DNA of 64,000 nucleotides from Bacillota bacterium (GTDB taxonomy: Bacteria; Bacillota; Clostridia; Lachnospirales; Lachnospiraceae), in contig JAEWIZ010000023.1 of NCBI GenBank assembly GCA_023386815.1, positions 1 to 64,000 on the forward strand, in the 5' to 3' direction. Numbering within the stretch: the stretch's first letter is position 1; each line of letters starts with the position of its first letter. Below the pieces are notes generated by a model, which had not been told where the DNA came from, did no database searches, and was given only the letters and a program-made list of their open reading frames with translations. A program made the position numbers and the translations under genes. Below, piece by piece: positions 1 to 8,331 of the stretch.

Positions 1-45
1 GAGAACAAACGAATTGAGAAATACAAAGAAAAATGGTGTGCATAG
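1..45 (+). CDS. 3' end of an unidentified gene cut by the window edge
   Basis: An open plus-strand frame enters from the left edge and ends in TAG at 43-45, giving the charged tail ENKRIEKYKEKWCA. A hairpin follows directly, which suits a gene end. Only 14 residues are visible, so no family can be named and chance openness cannot be excluded. Confidence 0.3.
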   Translation, partial: ENKRIEKYKEKWCA

Positions 46-49
46 AAAA

Positions 50-73
50 ACGGCCACACAATCGTGTGACCGT
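50..73 (-). terminator. Rho-independent terminator of the flavodiiron gene
   Basis: ACGGCCACAC and GTGTGACCGT form a 10-bp stem (one G-U) with a 4-nt loop. Read on the minus strand the stem is followed by TTTTT, so it ends the transcript of the flavodiiron gene. It may also serve the gene entering from the left, although that direction lacks a good T-tract. Confidence 0.75.
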
Positions 74-155
74 TCATCAGCACCTAATTTAGATATTTAA
101 CCTGTCTACTTGACAGGGGGCATATCATTCTTAAAGGTTGGCTATTAGCTATGGC

Positions 156-1343
156 TTAGATGTTTTTGGCAAATTCAACTCCATATTCGATCAGCTTTTC
201 TTCTTCCGTAAGATCAGGAACCCATAAAGACTGAACTCCAGCATTGATAATTTCAAAACCAGCACTCTTTAAATCTTCCGTCAATAGTTTCACGCCTTCT
301 CCACTCCAACCATAACTACCAAACGCAGCTGCCTTTTTCATTTTAAATTTCAAGCCTTTTACCATTTCTAATATACCGCCCAAGGAATGAAGATACCTGT
401 TATTCACCGTAGGTGATCCTACTAGTATCGCTTTTGACTTAAAAATCTGTGTCACAATATCATTCTTATCTTCTATGGCTGCGTTCATTAGTTTAATAGT
501 AACTTCTTTGTCAATTTTCAAAATCCCTCTAGTTATGGCCTCCGCCATCTTTCTAGTAGCATTCCACATGGTATCATAGATAATCGTGATCTGATTTTCC
601 TTATAACTATCTGCCCATTCCAAATACTTTGTAATGATTTGAGCCGGATTCTCTTTCCATATGATACCGTGACTTGTGCAAATCATATCCACTGGAAGAT
701 TAAATTCTAATACTTCCTTGATTTTACGAATTACCATTGGGCTAAATGGGGTAAGAATATTTGCATAATATTTTATGGCTTCTTCATATAATTCTGCATG
801 ATCAACTTTATCGTTATAAAGACTTTCCGATGCATAGTGCTGTCCGAAAGCATCATTACTAAACAGTATATTTTCCCCTGTCATATAAGTAAACATACTG
901 TCGGGCCAATGTAACATTGGTGCTTCCACAAAAATCAGTTTATTCTCGCCTATCTCCAGGGTATCACCTGTCTTTACCGTTACAAAATTCCAATCCTCAT
1001 GATAATGTCCTTTTAAGATTTTAGCCCCTCGTTGAGTACAGTATATTGGTGTATCCGGTATTTCTCTTAATAACTCAGGTAATGCACCACTGTGATCAAT
1101 TTCACCATGATTTGCAATGATATAATCGATTTGTTTTAAATCCACTTCTTCTTTTAATCGTTTTACAAATTCTTCATCATATGGTTGCCATACAGTATCA
1201 ATAAGTACTGTCTTTTTATCCTGTATTAAATAGGAATTATAAGAGGAACCTTTCGTTGTTGAATATTCATGTCCATGAAATTTTTTTAATTCCCAATCTA
1301 CTTTTCCTACCCATGTTACTTTATCCGTTATTTTCTTACCCAT
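156..1343 (-). CDS. fprA: Flavodiiron protein (FprA-type A-flavoprotein)
   Basis: Flavodiiron proteins reduce O2 to water (or NO to N2O) in the cytoplasm of anaerobes, taking electrons from rubredoxin or a similar carrier. The N-terminal metallo-beta-lactamase-like domain (about residues 1-245) carries the di-iron ligands: H79-x-E81-x-D83-H84 in NHGEIDHSG, a His in APMLHWPDS, an Asp in FSNDAFGQHY and a His in CTSHGIIW. A flavodoxin-like FMN domain follows from about residue 250 (TIIYDTMWNATRKMAEAI, then GSPTVNNRYL). At 395 aa it has the usual two-domain length, with no fused rubredoxin. GGAGG lies 7 nt before the ATG. A second MBL-fold gene lies 58 bp upstream on the same strand and may be cotranscribed. 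The family assignment is firm; whether O2 or NO is the physiological substrate cannot be read from sequence. Confidence 0.95.
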   Translation of the reverse strand: MGKKITDKVTWVGKVDWELKKFHGHEYSTTKGSSYNSYLIQDKKTVLIDTVWQPYDEEFVKRLKEEVDLKQIDYIIANHGEIDHSGALPELLREIPDTPIYCTQRGAKILKGHYHEDWNFVTVKTGDTLEIGENKLIFVEAPMLHWPDSMFTYMTGENILFSNDAFGQHYASESLYNDKVDHAELYEEAIKYYANILTPFSPMVIRKIKEVLEFNLPVDMICTSHGIIWKENPAQIITKYLEWADSYKENQITIIYDTMWNATRKMAEAITRGILKIDKEVTIKLMNAAIEDKNDIVTQIFKSKAILVGSPTVNNRYLHSLGGILEMVKGLKFKMKKAAAFGSYGWSGEGVKLLTEDLKSAGFEIINAGVQSLWVPDLTEEEKLIEYGVEFAKNI

Positions 1344-1401
1344 CTAAAGGCCTCCATTCAAGTGTTTTGTAATTAATAATATCTACTTTGAATTACTATT
1401 A

Positions 1402-2232
1402 CTATTTAGTAACAAAACGGCCATGCTCAGGTTTAGCGATTTCATCAAAATGGTTTACCAGCATTTCCAAATGTTTGGTAAGTTCATCGCCTTTCATGGG
1501 CTTTCCATGGCCTGGAATTACTAATGAAGGTTTTAATTCCATAAGATGCTTTACGGAATCTTCTGCTGCTTTCCAGTCTGTAGTCAAATATTTTGGTGGG
1601 CCACTTATCTGTTCACTGTGCATGACTACGGATGATAAGGATTCCTGTTTAGTCGTTGAAAAAGCATCTGCAGCAATAAGCACGCGATCTTTTTCACGGA
1701 ATAACGAGATATGTCCTTTGGTGTGACCAGGTGTGTGTATCCATTTCCAACCTGGCATTCCAGGTACATTGCCGTCATTAGGAAGTGCCAAAGTGCGGGA
1801 ACTTATATCAATGCTTGCGTGAGGAAAAGTTGGTGACATCTTTGCTACTATACCCTCGTCTACCGCAGGGTCTGCCGGAGGATAATCTTCTTTTCCTGTT
1901 ACGTAGGGCATCTCTAATTGATGAATATATACCGGTACATCCCACAACTCTGAAAGTTTAGATACTGACCCAACATGATCAAAATGACCATGAGTTAGTA
2001 TAATAGCTTCTGGTCGGCTGTCTTTTCCAAAATGCTTTTCAACAGACTTCAATATGAAATCTGCTGAATTTTCAAGACCTGTATCTATAAGCACCCATTT
2101 ATCCGTATTAACACTCGGATTTCCAACTAAACAAGCATTAACAACTGTAAAGTTCATAAGCAATATATCAGGCAATATCTCCTGAGATGACGTAGTAATT
2201 GCGGACAATACCTCAACTATTTTATTACCCAT
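1402..2232 (-). CDS. MBL-fold metallo-hydrolase
   Basis: A single-domain metallo-beta-lactamase-fold hydrolase of 276 aa. The metal-binding motif THGHFDHVGS is at residues 80-89, a further ligand sits in HTPGHTKGH near 165 (glyoxalase II-like spacing), and the late ligand is IPGHGKPM near 240. These indicate a two-zinc hydrolase of unknown substrate; related proteins are annotated as hydroxyacylglutathione hydrolase-like or lactonase-like. AGGAGG stands 8 nt before the chosen ATG. The gene is immediately upstream of the flavodiiron gene and no terminator is visible in the 58-bp gap, so a shared role in oxidative or nitrosative stress is possible but inferred. There is no signal peptide. Confidence 0.85.
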   Translation of the reverse strand: MGNKIVEVLSAITTSSQEILPDILLMNFTVVNACLVGNPSVNTDKWVLIDTGLENSADFILKSVEKHFGKDSRPEAIILTHGHFDHVGSVSKLSELWDVPVYIHQLEMPYVTGKEDYPPADPAVDEGIVAKMSPTFPHASIDISSRTLALPNDGNVPGMPGWKWIHTPGHTKGHISLFREKDRVLIAADAFSTTKQESLSSVVMHSEQISGPPKYLTTDWKAAEDSVKHLMELKPSLVIPGHGKPMKGDELTKHLEMLVNHFDEIAKPEHGRFVTK

Positions 2233-2393
2233 TCATAATTCCTCCTAAACTTATTTTTAATTTACGTTTTATATTTATAGACAATAGTTATTATTAATCT
2301 AACTTAATGCCAGCCACATCCCTGTATTTTTTAGTCTTAACAAAAATTGCTATTTCTATTACTAATTTAATTAACCCATAAACAGGGTCAAAA

Positions 2394-2422
2394 AAGTGGT
2401 GCATCATATAAATGCACCACTT
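2394..2422 (-). terminator. Rho-independent terminator of topB
   Basis: A perfect 11-bp inverted repeat (AAGTGGTGCAT / ATGCACCACTT) with a 7-nt loop is followed by TTTT on the minus strand. It sits between topB and the downstream MBL-fold gene, separating the two transcripts. Confidence 0.85.
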
Positions 2423-2503
2423 CCTGACTCTTGTCTCCAGCTTTTAAATATCATATAGTTGGTGTAACACCTTATTACTTCTTACCGGATGAAGACTTTT
2501 AAT

Positions 2504-4672
2504 TTACAGTTTTATCTTGGCAAAGGCATCTGCAAACGCTGTATTAATGGGTTCCTTTTCTTCTTTCTTTACCTGATTCATATATTTTGCAATATCCTTT
2601 TTGCTGACACCGGCACCTTCTTTTTTACGTCTTTCTTGGAAGGCTGTCAATTTCTCCTTATGACCGCAGCTACAGGTGAATATCTGACCTTCCCCCCTAC
2701 CTGCCAGTTCCATCTTTTTATGGCATACCGGACATCTTGCATTACTTGTTCTGGCTATGGTCTCTCTGTGCCCACATTCACGATCCTGGCATACTAACAT
2801 TTTGCTATTCTTACCACTAACTGCCAGCATATTTTTACCGCAGACAGGACATTTCTTATTTGTCAGATTATCATGCCTGAACTTACCATCATTGTCTTTA
2901 ATAACCGATACAATCTCTTTTGTATAAGAAGCCATCTCATTCATCAGATCTTGTTTCTTTAGATTTCCTTTGGCTATTTTGGCTAATTTCATTTCCAAGG
3001 ATGCTGTTAATTCGGGTTTCTTTAGGTCTTCCGGTACCAATTCCAATAATTGTTTTCCCTTGGAGGTGATAACGATATCTTTTCCCCGTTTCTCCATAAG
3101 AAAAGAGTTGAATAGCTTCTCTATAATATCTGCCCGGGTTGCAACTGTTCCCAAACCTCCTGTTTCTCCCAAAGTTTTAACCAGCTCTTTATCTTTTTGT
3201 TCCAGGAAGTTAACAGGGTTTTCCATGGCGGATAATAGGGTTGCTTCATTAAAGAAAGCAGGTGGTTTTGTTTTTCCTTCCGTAATAATAAATTCAATGC
3301 TATTTAGAACTTCATTTTTATTTAATTTGGGTAATCTTTCATTTTCCTTCTCTTCATACCTAGAATTCTCGTATACCTCTTTATATCCTAAGGCCTTCGT
3401 GATTTTACCTTTCACTATGAATTCTTCTTTTTCTACCTGTACTTTTATCGTAGCTTCCTCATATTCATAAGGAGGATAAAGAACCGCAAGGAATCTTCTT
3501 ACCACCAAATCATAAATTTTCTTCTCGTCTGTACTCATATTTTCAAGACATACATATTGTTCTGTCGGTATAATTGCGTGATGATCACTCACCTTCTGAT
3601 TATCTACAAAAGAAGAGTTTGTGACAATTGGTTTTCTTGTTAACATACCAGCCAGTTTTTTATAGGGTCCTGTACTGATTGCTTCCAGCCTCTCTTTCAG
3701 GGTGCCTACAATATCAGTCGAAAGGTACCTTGAATCTGTTCTGGGATATGTTAAGACTTTATGATTTTCATACAAACGCTGCATGATGTTTAACGTTTCT
3801 TTCGCTGAAAAATCATATCGTACATTTGCATCTCTTTGAAGCTCCGTTAAATCATATAAGCCAGGAGAATAGGATTTCTTCATAACAGAATTAATATCTG
3901 ACACTAGTCCCTTCTTCCCTTTTAAGGCTTTTAGCAGTTCTTCCGCTTTTGCTTTATCATAAATGGTACTATCCTGGGATTTTCTATCTTTCCAGATCAG
4001 GGTCATCCCATTTACTCTCCCAATCAATCCGTAATAAGGAACCGGTTTAAATTTTCTTATATCTTCTTCTCTTTTTGCTATCATTGCCAGGGTAGGTGTC
4101 TGAACACGTCCACAGGAAAGGCTGGCATTATATTTACAGGTAAGCGCTCTGGTAGCATTCATTCCGACAATCCAATCGGATTCTGCTCTGGCAACCGCAG
4201 CCTGGTAGAGATTCTCATATTCTTTCCCATCTTTCAGATGCGAAAAGCCTTCCCGGATTGCTTTATCCGTGACAGAAGAAATCCATAATCTCTTAACCGG
4301 TTTTTTGTTATTTGCTTTTTCCAGTATCCATCTTGCAACCAGTTCACCTTCACGGCCGGCATCCGTAGCAATGATAATATCAGATACATCGCTGCGATGA
4401 AGCTGTGATTTTACAACCTGATACTGTTTCCCTGTCTGTTTTATTACAACCAATTCAAACTTCTGGGGCAGCATTGGGAGATGTTCTATTTTCCATTCTT
4501 TATATTTTTCATTATACATTTCCGGATCAGCTAACGTAACCAGATGTCCCAGACCCCAAGTAACAATGTACCGTTCTCCCTCCAGGGCTCCATGCATATT
4601 TTTGGTACATTTCAAAACTCTTGCTATATCTCTGCCCACAGAGGGTTTCTCAGCGATTACTAACGATTTCAT
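2504..4672 (-). CDS. topB: DNA topoisomerase III
   Basis: A type IA topoisomerase of 722 aa that relaxes or decatenates DNA through a transient 5'-phosphotyrosine link. The N-terminal Toprim domain contains IAEKPSVGRDIA at the start and the acidic motif ATDAGREGELVARW near residue 105. The catalytic tyrosine lies in LTYPRTDSRYLS near residue 310. Two C-terminal zinc-ribbon modules are visible: CPVCGKNM...CQDRECGH and CPVCHKKM...CSCGH. This is the form common in Firmicutes, including many on conjugative elements, but the flanking genes here look chromosomal. AAAGGAG precedes the ATG. A strong terminator follows the gene. Confidence 0.96.
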   Translation of the reverse strand: MKSLVIAEKPSVGRDIARVLKCTKNMHGALEGERYIVTWGLGHLVTLADPEMYNEKYKEWKIEHLPMLPQKFELVVIKQTGKQYQVVKSQLHRSDVSDIIIATDAGREGELVARWILEKANNKKPVKRLWISSVTDKAIREGFSHLKDGKEYENLYQAAVARAESDWIVGMNATRALTCKYNASLSCGRVQTPTLAMIAKREEDIRKFKPVPYYGLIGRVNGMTLIWKDRKSQDSTIYDKAKAEELLKALKGKKGLVSDINSVMKKSYSPGLYDLTELQRDANVRYDFSAKETLNIMQRLYENHKVLTYPRTDSRYLSTDIVGTLKERLEAISTGPYKKLAGMLTRKPIVTNSSFVDNQKVSDHHAIIPTEQYVCLENMSTDEKKIYDLVVRRFLAVLYPPYEYEEATIKVQVEKEEFIVKGKITKALGYKEVYENSRYEEKENERLPKLNKNEVLNSIEFIITEGKTKPPAFFNEATLLSAMENPVNFLEQKDKELVKTLGETGGLGTVATRADIIEKLFNSFLMEKRGKDIVITSKGKQLLELVPEDLKKPELTASLEMKLAKIAKGNLKKQDLMNEMASYTKEIVSVIKDNDGKFRHDNLTNKKCPVCGKNMLAVSGKNSKMLVCQDRECGHRETIARTSNARCPVCHKKMELAGRGEGQIFTCSCGHKEKLTAFQERRKKEGAGVSKKDIAKYMNQVKKEEKEPINTAFADAFAKIKL

Positions 4673-4823
4673 ATATGACTCCTTTAGTTAACTATAATTT
4701 GATGTTCTCATATCTGTCTTTACGGCTATTATATAACAACTATTGTGAATTTAAAAAGTATTTTATATCTTTCGTTATAAGAAAGGCACACCAATTACTC
4801 ATCTAAGTATGTATAATAAGAAT

Positions 4824-4884
4824 AGCAGTAATCAGCCTATTTATGCAAATACTTTGTATGAGCATAAATAGGCTGATTACTGCT
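4824..4884. terminator. Perfect 23-bp hairpin between topB and the DUF2804 gene
   Basis: Positions 4824-4846 and 4862-4884 are exact reverse complements, separated by a 15-nt loop. On the minus strand it lies just after the DUF2804 gene's upstream neighbour topB starts, that is, between the topB 5' region and the DUF2804 gene end, so it probably ends a transcript arriving near here. No run of Ts follows on either strand, so it may instead be a processing site or a small palindromic repeat. I saw no other copy in the window. Confidence 0.55.
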
Positions 4885-4909
4885 GTCATTACCATTGTTT
4901 TCTTTAATT

Positions 4910-5935
4910 TCACCACTTATTTTCAACTCTTTCAGCAAATCCCATGTAATCTTTTACTTCTAAAACCATCCCACGATCCAGCACAGCCTTTCCAGTGAAT
5001 TTTCCAAAAACCTGATGTTGTTCTGTTGATAAAATCAGTGCCGAAAGATTAACATTACGATCAAATATAGGCATAAACTCCATTTCGATTCGTTTATCAC
5101 TAGAGGTAATAATCCATGGTTTCATATATTCATATTCATTGTTTTTATTTTTGGGGATAATAAAATCCACATCCGTAAGTTTACTTGCTATACCATCATA
5201 AAACAGCATGTTCTCAGTTGCACATGATGTATCACCAAAGCCATATCCCAGATTAAAGCCGAATGTTTTACCCTCAACCATACCCTGTGTAGCACTCCAG
5301 TACCAGGTAACCTTATGAGGCCATGCACCTCTGCCCCAGTCAAGAAGACCAAAAGAGCGATCCGGTGTAAACTTATATTCTTTACCTGCGAAATTGACCA
5401 CTCCTAAAGCTCGCATACCAATTATTTTCTGGTTATAGTAAAATTCAGTTGGACTTTCTTGAAATGGTGTTGCAATAACCATAGTATCTTTGGGTTGGTC
5501 AAACAGATCCATAGATACTTTAATATCAGATCCACCATCAAAATTTTTCATGACCAAATCCAGTTTGCGGATATTATGATCATGCGTAATTGATAGATTT
5601 GTTTTAATATCCCTATAATTGATATCCCCTGCCTCAGAAGATGGGGGTAGGTTAATACCACCTAAGCCTATCGTAATACCTGATTTTTCACCGGAATTTT
5701 TAAAATTAAGAAAGGAAGCACTAACAAGCCCAATCGCAGGAGTCGTCCCTACCGTTAATGCAAATCCAAAATCATCATTGTATATTAGGTAATAGTCCCA
5801 CTCTTTTAATCTTATCAGCTTATCCTTTACATCCTTTCTTCTATAATCAAGAATTAGAGAAGTAGCATATCCTTTTTGTATCAATTCTCCTTGATGATTT
5901 AACAACCTTGAAGGTTTTGTAATTTGATACTGCAT
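4910..5935 (-). CDS. DUF2804 family protein
   Basis: A 341-aa protein recognised as DUF2804 by its overall pattern: an N-terminal QYQITKPSRLLNHQGELIQKGY-like opening (read at the gene start), a central PDRSFGLLDWGRGAWPHK segment, the WYWSATQGMVEGKTFGFNL stretch and a C-terminal GFAERVENKW ending. The family has no established biochemical function. The fold is thought to be beta-rich and lipocalin-like, which is family knowledge and not something visible here. There is no signal peptide or transmembrane segment. AGGAG precedes the ATG. It appears to be a single-gene transcript. Confidence 0.85.
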   Translation of the reverse strand: MQYQITKPSRLLNHQGELIQKGYATSLILDYRRKDVKDKLIRLKEWDYYLIYNDDFGFALTVGTTPAIGLVSASFLNFKNSGEKSGITIGLGGINLPPSSEAGDINYRDIKTNLSITHDHNIRKLDLVMKNFDGGSDIKVSMDLFDQPKDTMVIATPFQESPTEFYYNQKIIGMRALGVVNFAGKEYKFTPDRSFGLLDWGRGAWPHKVTWYWSATQGMVEGKTFGFNLGYGFGDTSCATENMLFYDGIASKLTDVDFIIPKNKNNEYEYMKPWIITSSDKRIEMEFMPIFDRNVNLSALILSTEQHQVFGKFTGKAVLDRGMVLEVKDYMGFAERVENKW

Positions 5936-6123
5936 ATACGAACTCCTAAAAAAGTTTACATTATAAAATAGTCAGAACTTATTAATTAGGTTCATAGTTT
6001 AATCAGCATTTTTTACATAAGTGAATGCCCGTTCAGAATTTAAGTAAATCTGATAGTCATGGCTCCCTATATCTCTTACTGATACCAAGAGATATGAGTG
6101 TTTTCCCGGCATCAAATAAAAAA
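5936..6123. other. Intergenic region upstream of the DUF2804 gene
   Basis: About 190 bp of A+T-rich DNA followed by a terminator hairpin. It should contain the promoter of the minus-strand DUF2804 gene, but no convincing -35/-10 pair was picked out. Short open frames on both strands overlap the terminator and show no family resemblance. Confidence 0.4.
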
Positions 6124-6167
6124 AGACCGTCCATTCTCAGATTAGCAATATTGAAAATGAACGGTCT
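6124..6167 (-). terminator. Rho-independent terminator of the DUF1456 gene
   Basis: AGACCGTCCATT pairs with AATGAACGGTCT over 12 positions with one wobble pair and a 20-nt loop. On the minus strand the stem is followed by TTTTTTTATTT. It lies about 90 bp after the DUF1456 stop codon. Confidence 0.85.
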
Positions 6168-6254
6168 AATGAATGAACTTTCTACCCCAAATTTAGCTTT
6201 TCCGGCTTTGCGAAGACTTTTATTGCAGATTTTTTTGTCATACATATTGATCGG

Positions 6255-6779
6255 TTATATATTTCTATATCTGACTGCCAAACCCTTTAAAAAGTTTCGG
6301 ACATATCGATCTCCACATTCCTTATAATTGCGTTGTCCTTCTCTTCTTAATACTGCACTTAATTCGCTGTTTGACAGATTGGTTCCAGCATCTTTTAATA
6401 TTACAAGCATATCCTCGCTTGTAAGAGATAATGCAATTTTAAGTTTCTTTAGAAAGACATTATTTACTGCTTTGTTATCATTAATCATATAAGCTTGCTT
6501 CTCCGGTTCACCCGGTTTTGATTCCTGTTTACCTCTCTTAAAAATAATGAAACCGTTTAAGAACGACTCCAGCATAAAGTTATTACATTTCTTCATATCA
6601 TCATTAGCGATAAACTCATCCTCAGAATCAATATTGCTATTGCTTTTAGGCTTTAATAACATTCTTTGAAGTTCTTCTTTCGTTACCGTTATTCCACCTA
6701 GTTTGAAAATTTCCATCATATCTGTATCCTTAATATCCAAGGCATATCTTAATCTTATTAATAAATCGTTGTTATTCAT
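6255..6779 (-). CDS. DUF1456 family protein (YehS-like)
   Basis: A small cytoplasmic protein built of two copies of the DUF1456 unit. The first begins NNDLLIRLRYALDIKDTDMMEIF near the N-terminus; the second is the matching NVFLKKLKIALSLTSEDMLV stretch in the C-terminal half. A Lys/Gln/Pro-rich linker with REGKQE-like residues joins them. The function of the family is not established. The start was set at the internal ATG giving MNNND, because AAGGGA stands about 7 nt before it while the longer frame has no site. A 31-bp near-exact copy of the gene's 3' end recurs at 11808-11838. Confidence 0.85.
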   Translation of the reverse strand: MNNNDLLIRLRYALDIKDTDMMEIFKLGGITVTKEELQRMLLKPKSNSNIDSEDEFIANDDMKKCNNFMLESFLNGFIIFKRGKQESKPGEPEKQAYMINDNKAVNNVFLKKLKIALSLTSEDMLVILKDAGTNLSNSELSAVLRREGQRNYKECGDRYVRNFLKGLAVRYRNI

Positions 6780-6898
6780 ATGGATCCCTTCGTACAAATT
6801 ATATTTTCATATATTCTATCATCATTCTACCACCTATTAAATCCACTGCCTCTCTCACAACCGCTGAGCAACATCCGTACTTAGAACTTATCCTTTCC

Positions 6899-7366
6899 TT
6901 AACGTATTGCATGAGCATCTGCCGCTTTATCTGATACAAGATTCAACTCAATATTGTACTCTAGGAATGCCTTTAGTCCACAGAGCACCATCGTATATCC
7001 TCCCATTGTATCAATCGCTTGATTTACAATTTCATCTCCGTTCCCTGCAAATCCTGAATTCGTTATGGTTACATAAGTTTCATTTTCTGTCCGAGCTGTA
7101 AATATCCACTCGATGATAGTCTTATCGGAGGATTCAAGAACAATGCGTTTATTGTGTTCCATGTTTTTAACAAAAACATCATCCCAAACACCATACATCT
7201 CCCATTCCCACCGGATTTTCTTTCCTTCGTCCAATCTTCCACTGCTTTTAGTAAACCAGAACTTTGTAGTAATTTCCGGATCAACAAATGCTTCAAAGAC
7301 CTCATTAATAGGTTTTCTGATGAGCATACCTGCTTTTACAACAGGTATCTTATTAAGAACTGTCAT
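6899..7366 (-). CDS. SRPBCC (AHSA1/START-like) domain protein
   Basis: A 155-aa single-domain protein with the Activator-of-Hsp90-homologue-1/polyketide cyclase-like fold. Typical signs are the opening IRKPINEVFEAFVDPEITTK, the FWFTKSSGRLDEGKKIRWEW strand pair and the late helix with MVLCGLKAFLEYNI. Such proteins bind small hydrophobic ligands, and many bacterial members are uncharacterised. GGAGAAAC precedes the ATG. It stands alone on the minus strand, with the LysE relic upstream. The ligand cannot be predicted. Confidence 0.85.
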   Translation of the reverse strand: MTVLNKIPVVKAGMLIRKPINEVFEAFVDPEITTKFWFTKSSGRLDEGKKIRWEWEMYGVWDDVFVKNMEHNKRIVLESSDKTIIEWIFTARTENETYVTITNSGFAGNGDEIVNQAIDTMGGYTMVLCGLKAFLEYNIELNLVSDKAADAHAIR

Positions 7367-7441
7367 ATAGTTTCTCCTTCCTACTTCAGTTTACAGATGT
7401 TTTCACTTATTGTACCATAAACATAACTTTATATAAAAGTG

Positions 7442-7571
7442 CTAAATAATAATCGCGGCACAGACGCCTGCAAGAAACGGGAATGTTTGCTTAAGGCTAT
7501 CCTTGCTGGCATTGGTCATGGACATAATGCTGTTGGGTCCGGGCGTATGAAGATCAATGCTGAGACCTTGC
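7442..7571 (-). pseudogene. LysE/RhtB-family exporter, N-terminal fragment
   Basis: The minus-strand frame directly after the GNAT gene reads LHTPGPNSIMSMTNASKDSL followed by KQTFPFLAGVCAAIII and a stop. The TPGPN-(I/N)-MSM-NAS and FLxGV pattern is the first transmembrane segment and loop of LysE-type amino-acid exporters, which are normally about 200 aa. Only about 40 residues remain, with no start codon of their own and no continuation downstream, so this is a relic left by deletion. The identification rests on the motif alone. Confidence 0.65.
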
Positions 7572-8216
7572 TCACTGTATAATAGAGTGGCTGTGAATAT
7601 AAAATTCTTCCTGACTAGGCTGGGTTTTCTTCTCCATTTTCTCCAGACTCTCATCAAAGCGCTCGGCTTCTTGTTCGTCTATCTTCATCACGGGACTGTC
7701 ATAGTAAACCCACTTTCTTCCGTCCAAAACTTCAGGCTTCAGTTCTTTTACCATCATTGCTGTTGGGAATGATCCATTCTCAAGACAGATATTGTACTTT
7801 TTACAACTTTTAAACCCACGGCTTACATAATTGCCTGGGTTTCCAAATATTACGATCACATCATAACCAAGTGCAACTGCATGTTCAAACGAATGTTCTA
7901 TCAGCATTTTTCCGTAACCCCTTCTTTGGTATTCCGGGACTATGCAAACCGGACCGAAGGTAAGGATTTCTTTTTCTCTTTCAGAATCATCAACCAGCTT
8001 TGCTTTTGTGTACATGATATTCCCAATAATCTGGTTATCAACTTCAATCACAAAATCCAGCTCCGGCAGAAAATCCTTATGGGATCGCATAACATGAACT
8101 AAATAGTGTTCATTGCACCCAGGAATATATAGATTCCAAAAAGATTTCCTTGTGATTTCTTCAACTCTTTCATAATCTGTTTCTTTTTCATTCCTAATCT
8201 TAACTATTTTGTTCAT
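7572..8216 (-). CDS. GNAT family N-acetyltransferase
   Basis: A 214-aa acetyl-CoA-dependent N-acyltransferase of the YhbS-like type. Motif A is visible as VCIVPEYQRRGYGKMLIEHS (R/Q-x-x-G-x-G/A pyrophosphate-binding loop) and is followed by GYDVIVIFGNPGNYVSRGF, a hallmark of YhbS-like proteins. The C-terminal third (ELKPEVLDGRKWVYY...) lies beyond the core fold. AGAGGAGG precedes the ATG. The substrate is not predictable. A 21-bp element upstream recurs exactly in front of the CoA-disulfide-reductase-like gene. Confidence 0.88.
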   Translation of the reverse strand: MNKIVKIRNEKETDYERVEEITRKSFWNLYIPGCNEHYLVHVMRSHKDFLPELDFVIEVDNQIIGNIMYTKAKLVDDSEREKEILTFGPVCIVPEYQRRGYGKMLIEHSFEHAVALGYDVIVIFGNPGNYVSRGFKSCKKYNICLENGSFPTAMMVKELKPEVLDGRKWVYYDSPVMKIDEQEAERFDESLEKMEKKTQPSQEEFYIHSHSIIQ

Positions 8217-8233
8217 TTATAAGCCTCCTCTTG

Positions 8234-8254
8234 AAATCTTACGATATCTTAATT
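8234..8254. promoter_or_regulatory. 21-bp element shared with 43725-43745
   Basis: The sequence starting AAATCTTACGATATCTTAAT is identical over 21 positions to one upstream of the CoA-disulfide-reductase-like gene. Its core TTACGATATCTTAA is a near-perfect 14-bp palindrome. It lies 18 bp above the GNAT start codon, where an operator would act. The binding protein is unknown. Confidence 0.5.
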
Positions 8255-8331
8255 ATAACGGAATCACAGTTTTCATTATCATTCCGGGTGATCAAAAACA
8301 CTTCGGTAACATCTTTGATCCTTTACTGTTA

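Noticed and set aside
6057..6245. 62-aa minus-strand frame between the DUF2804 and DUF1456 genes
   Set aside because: It overlaps a strong terminator hairpin, has no ribosome binding site and shows no family resemblance.
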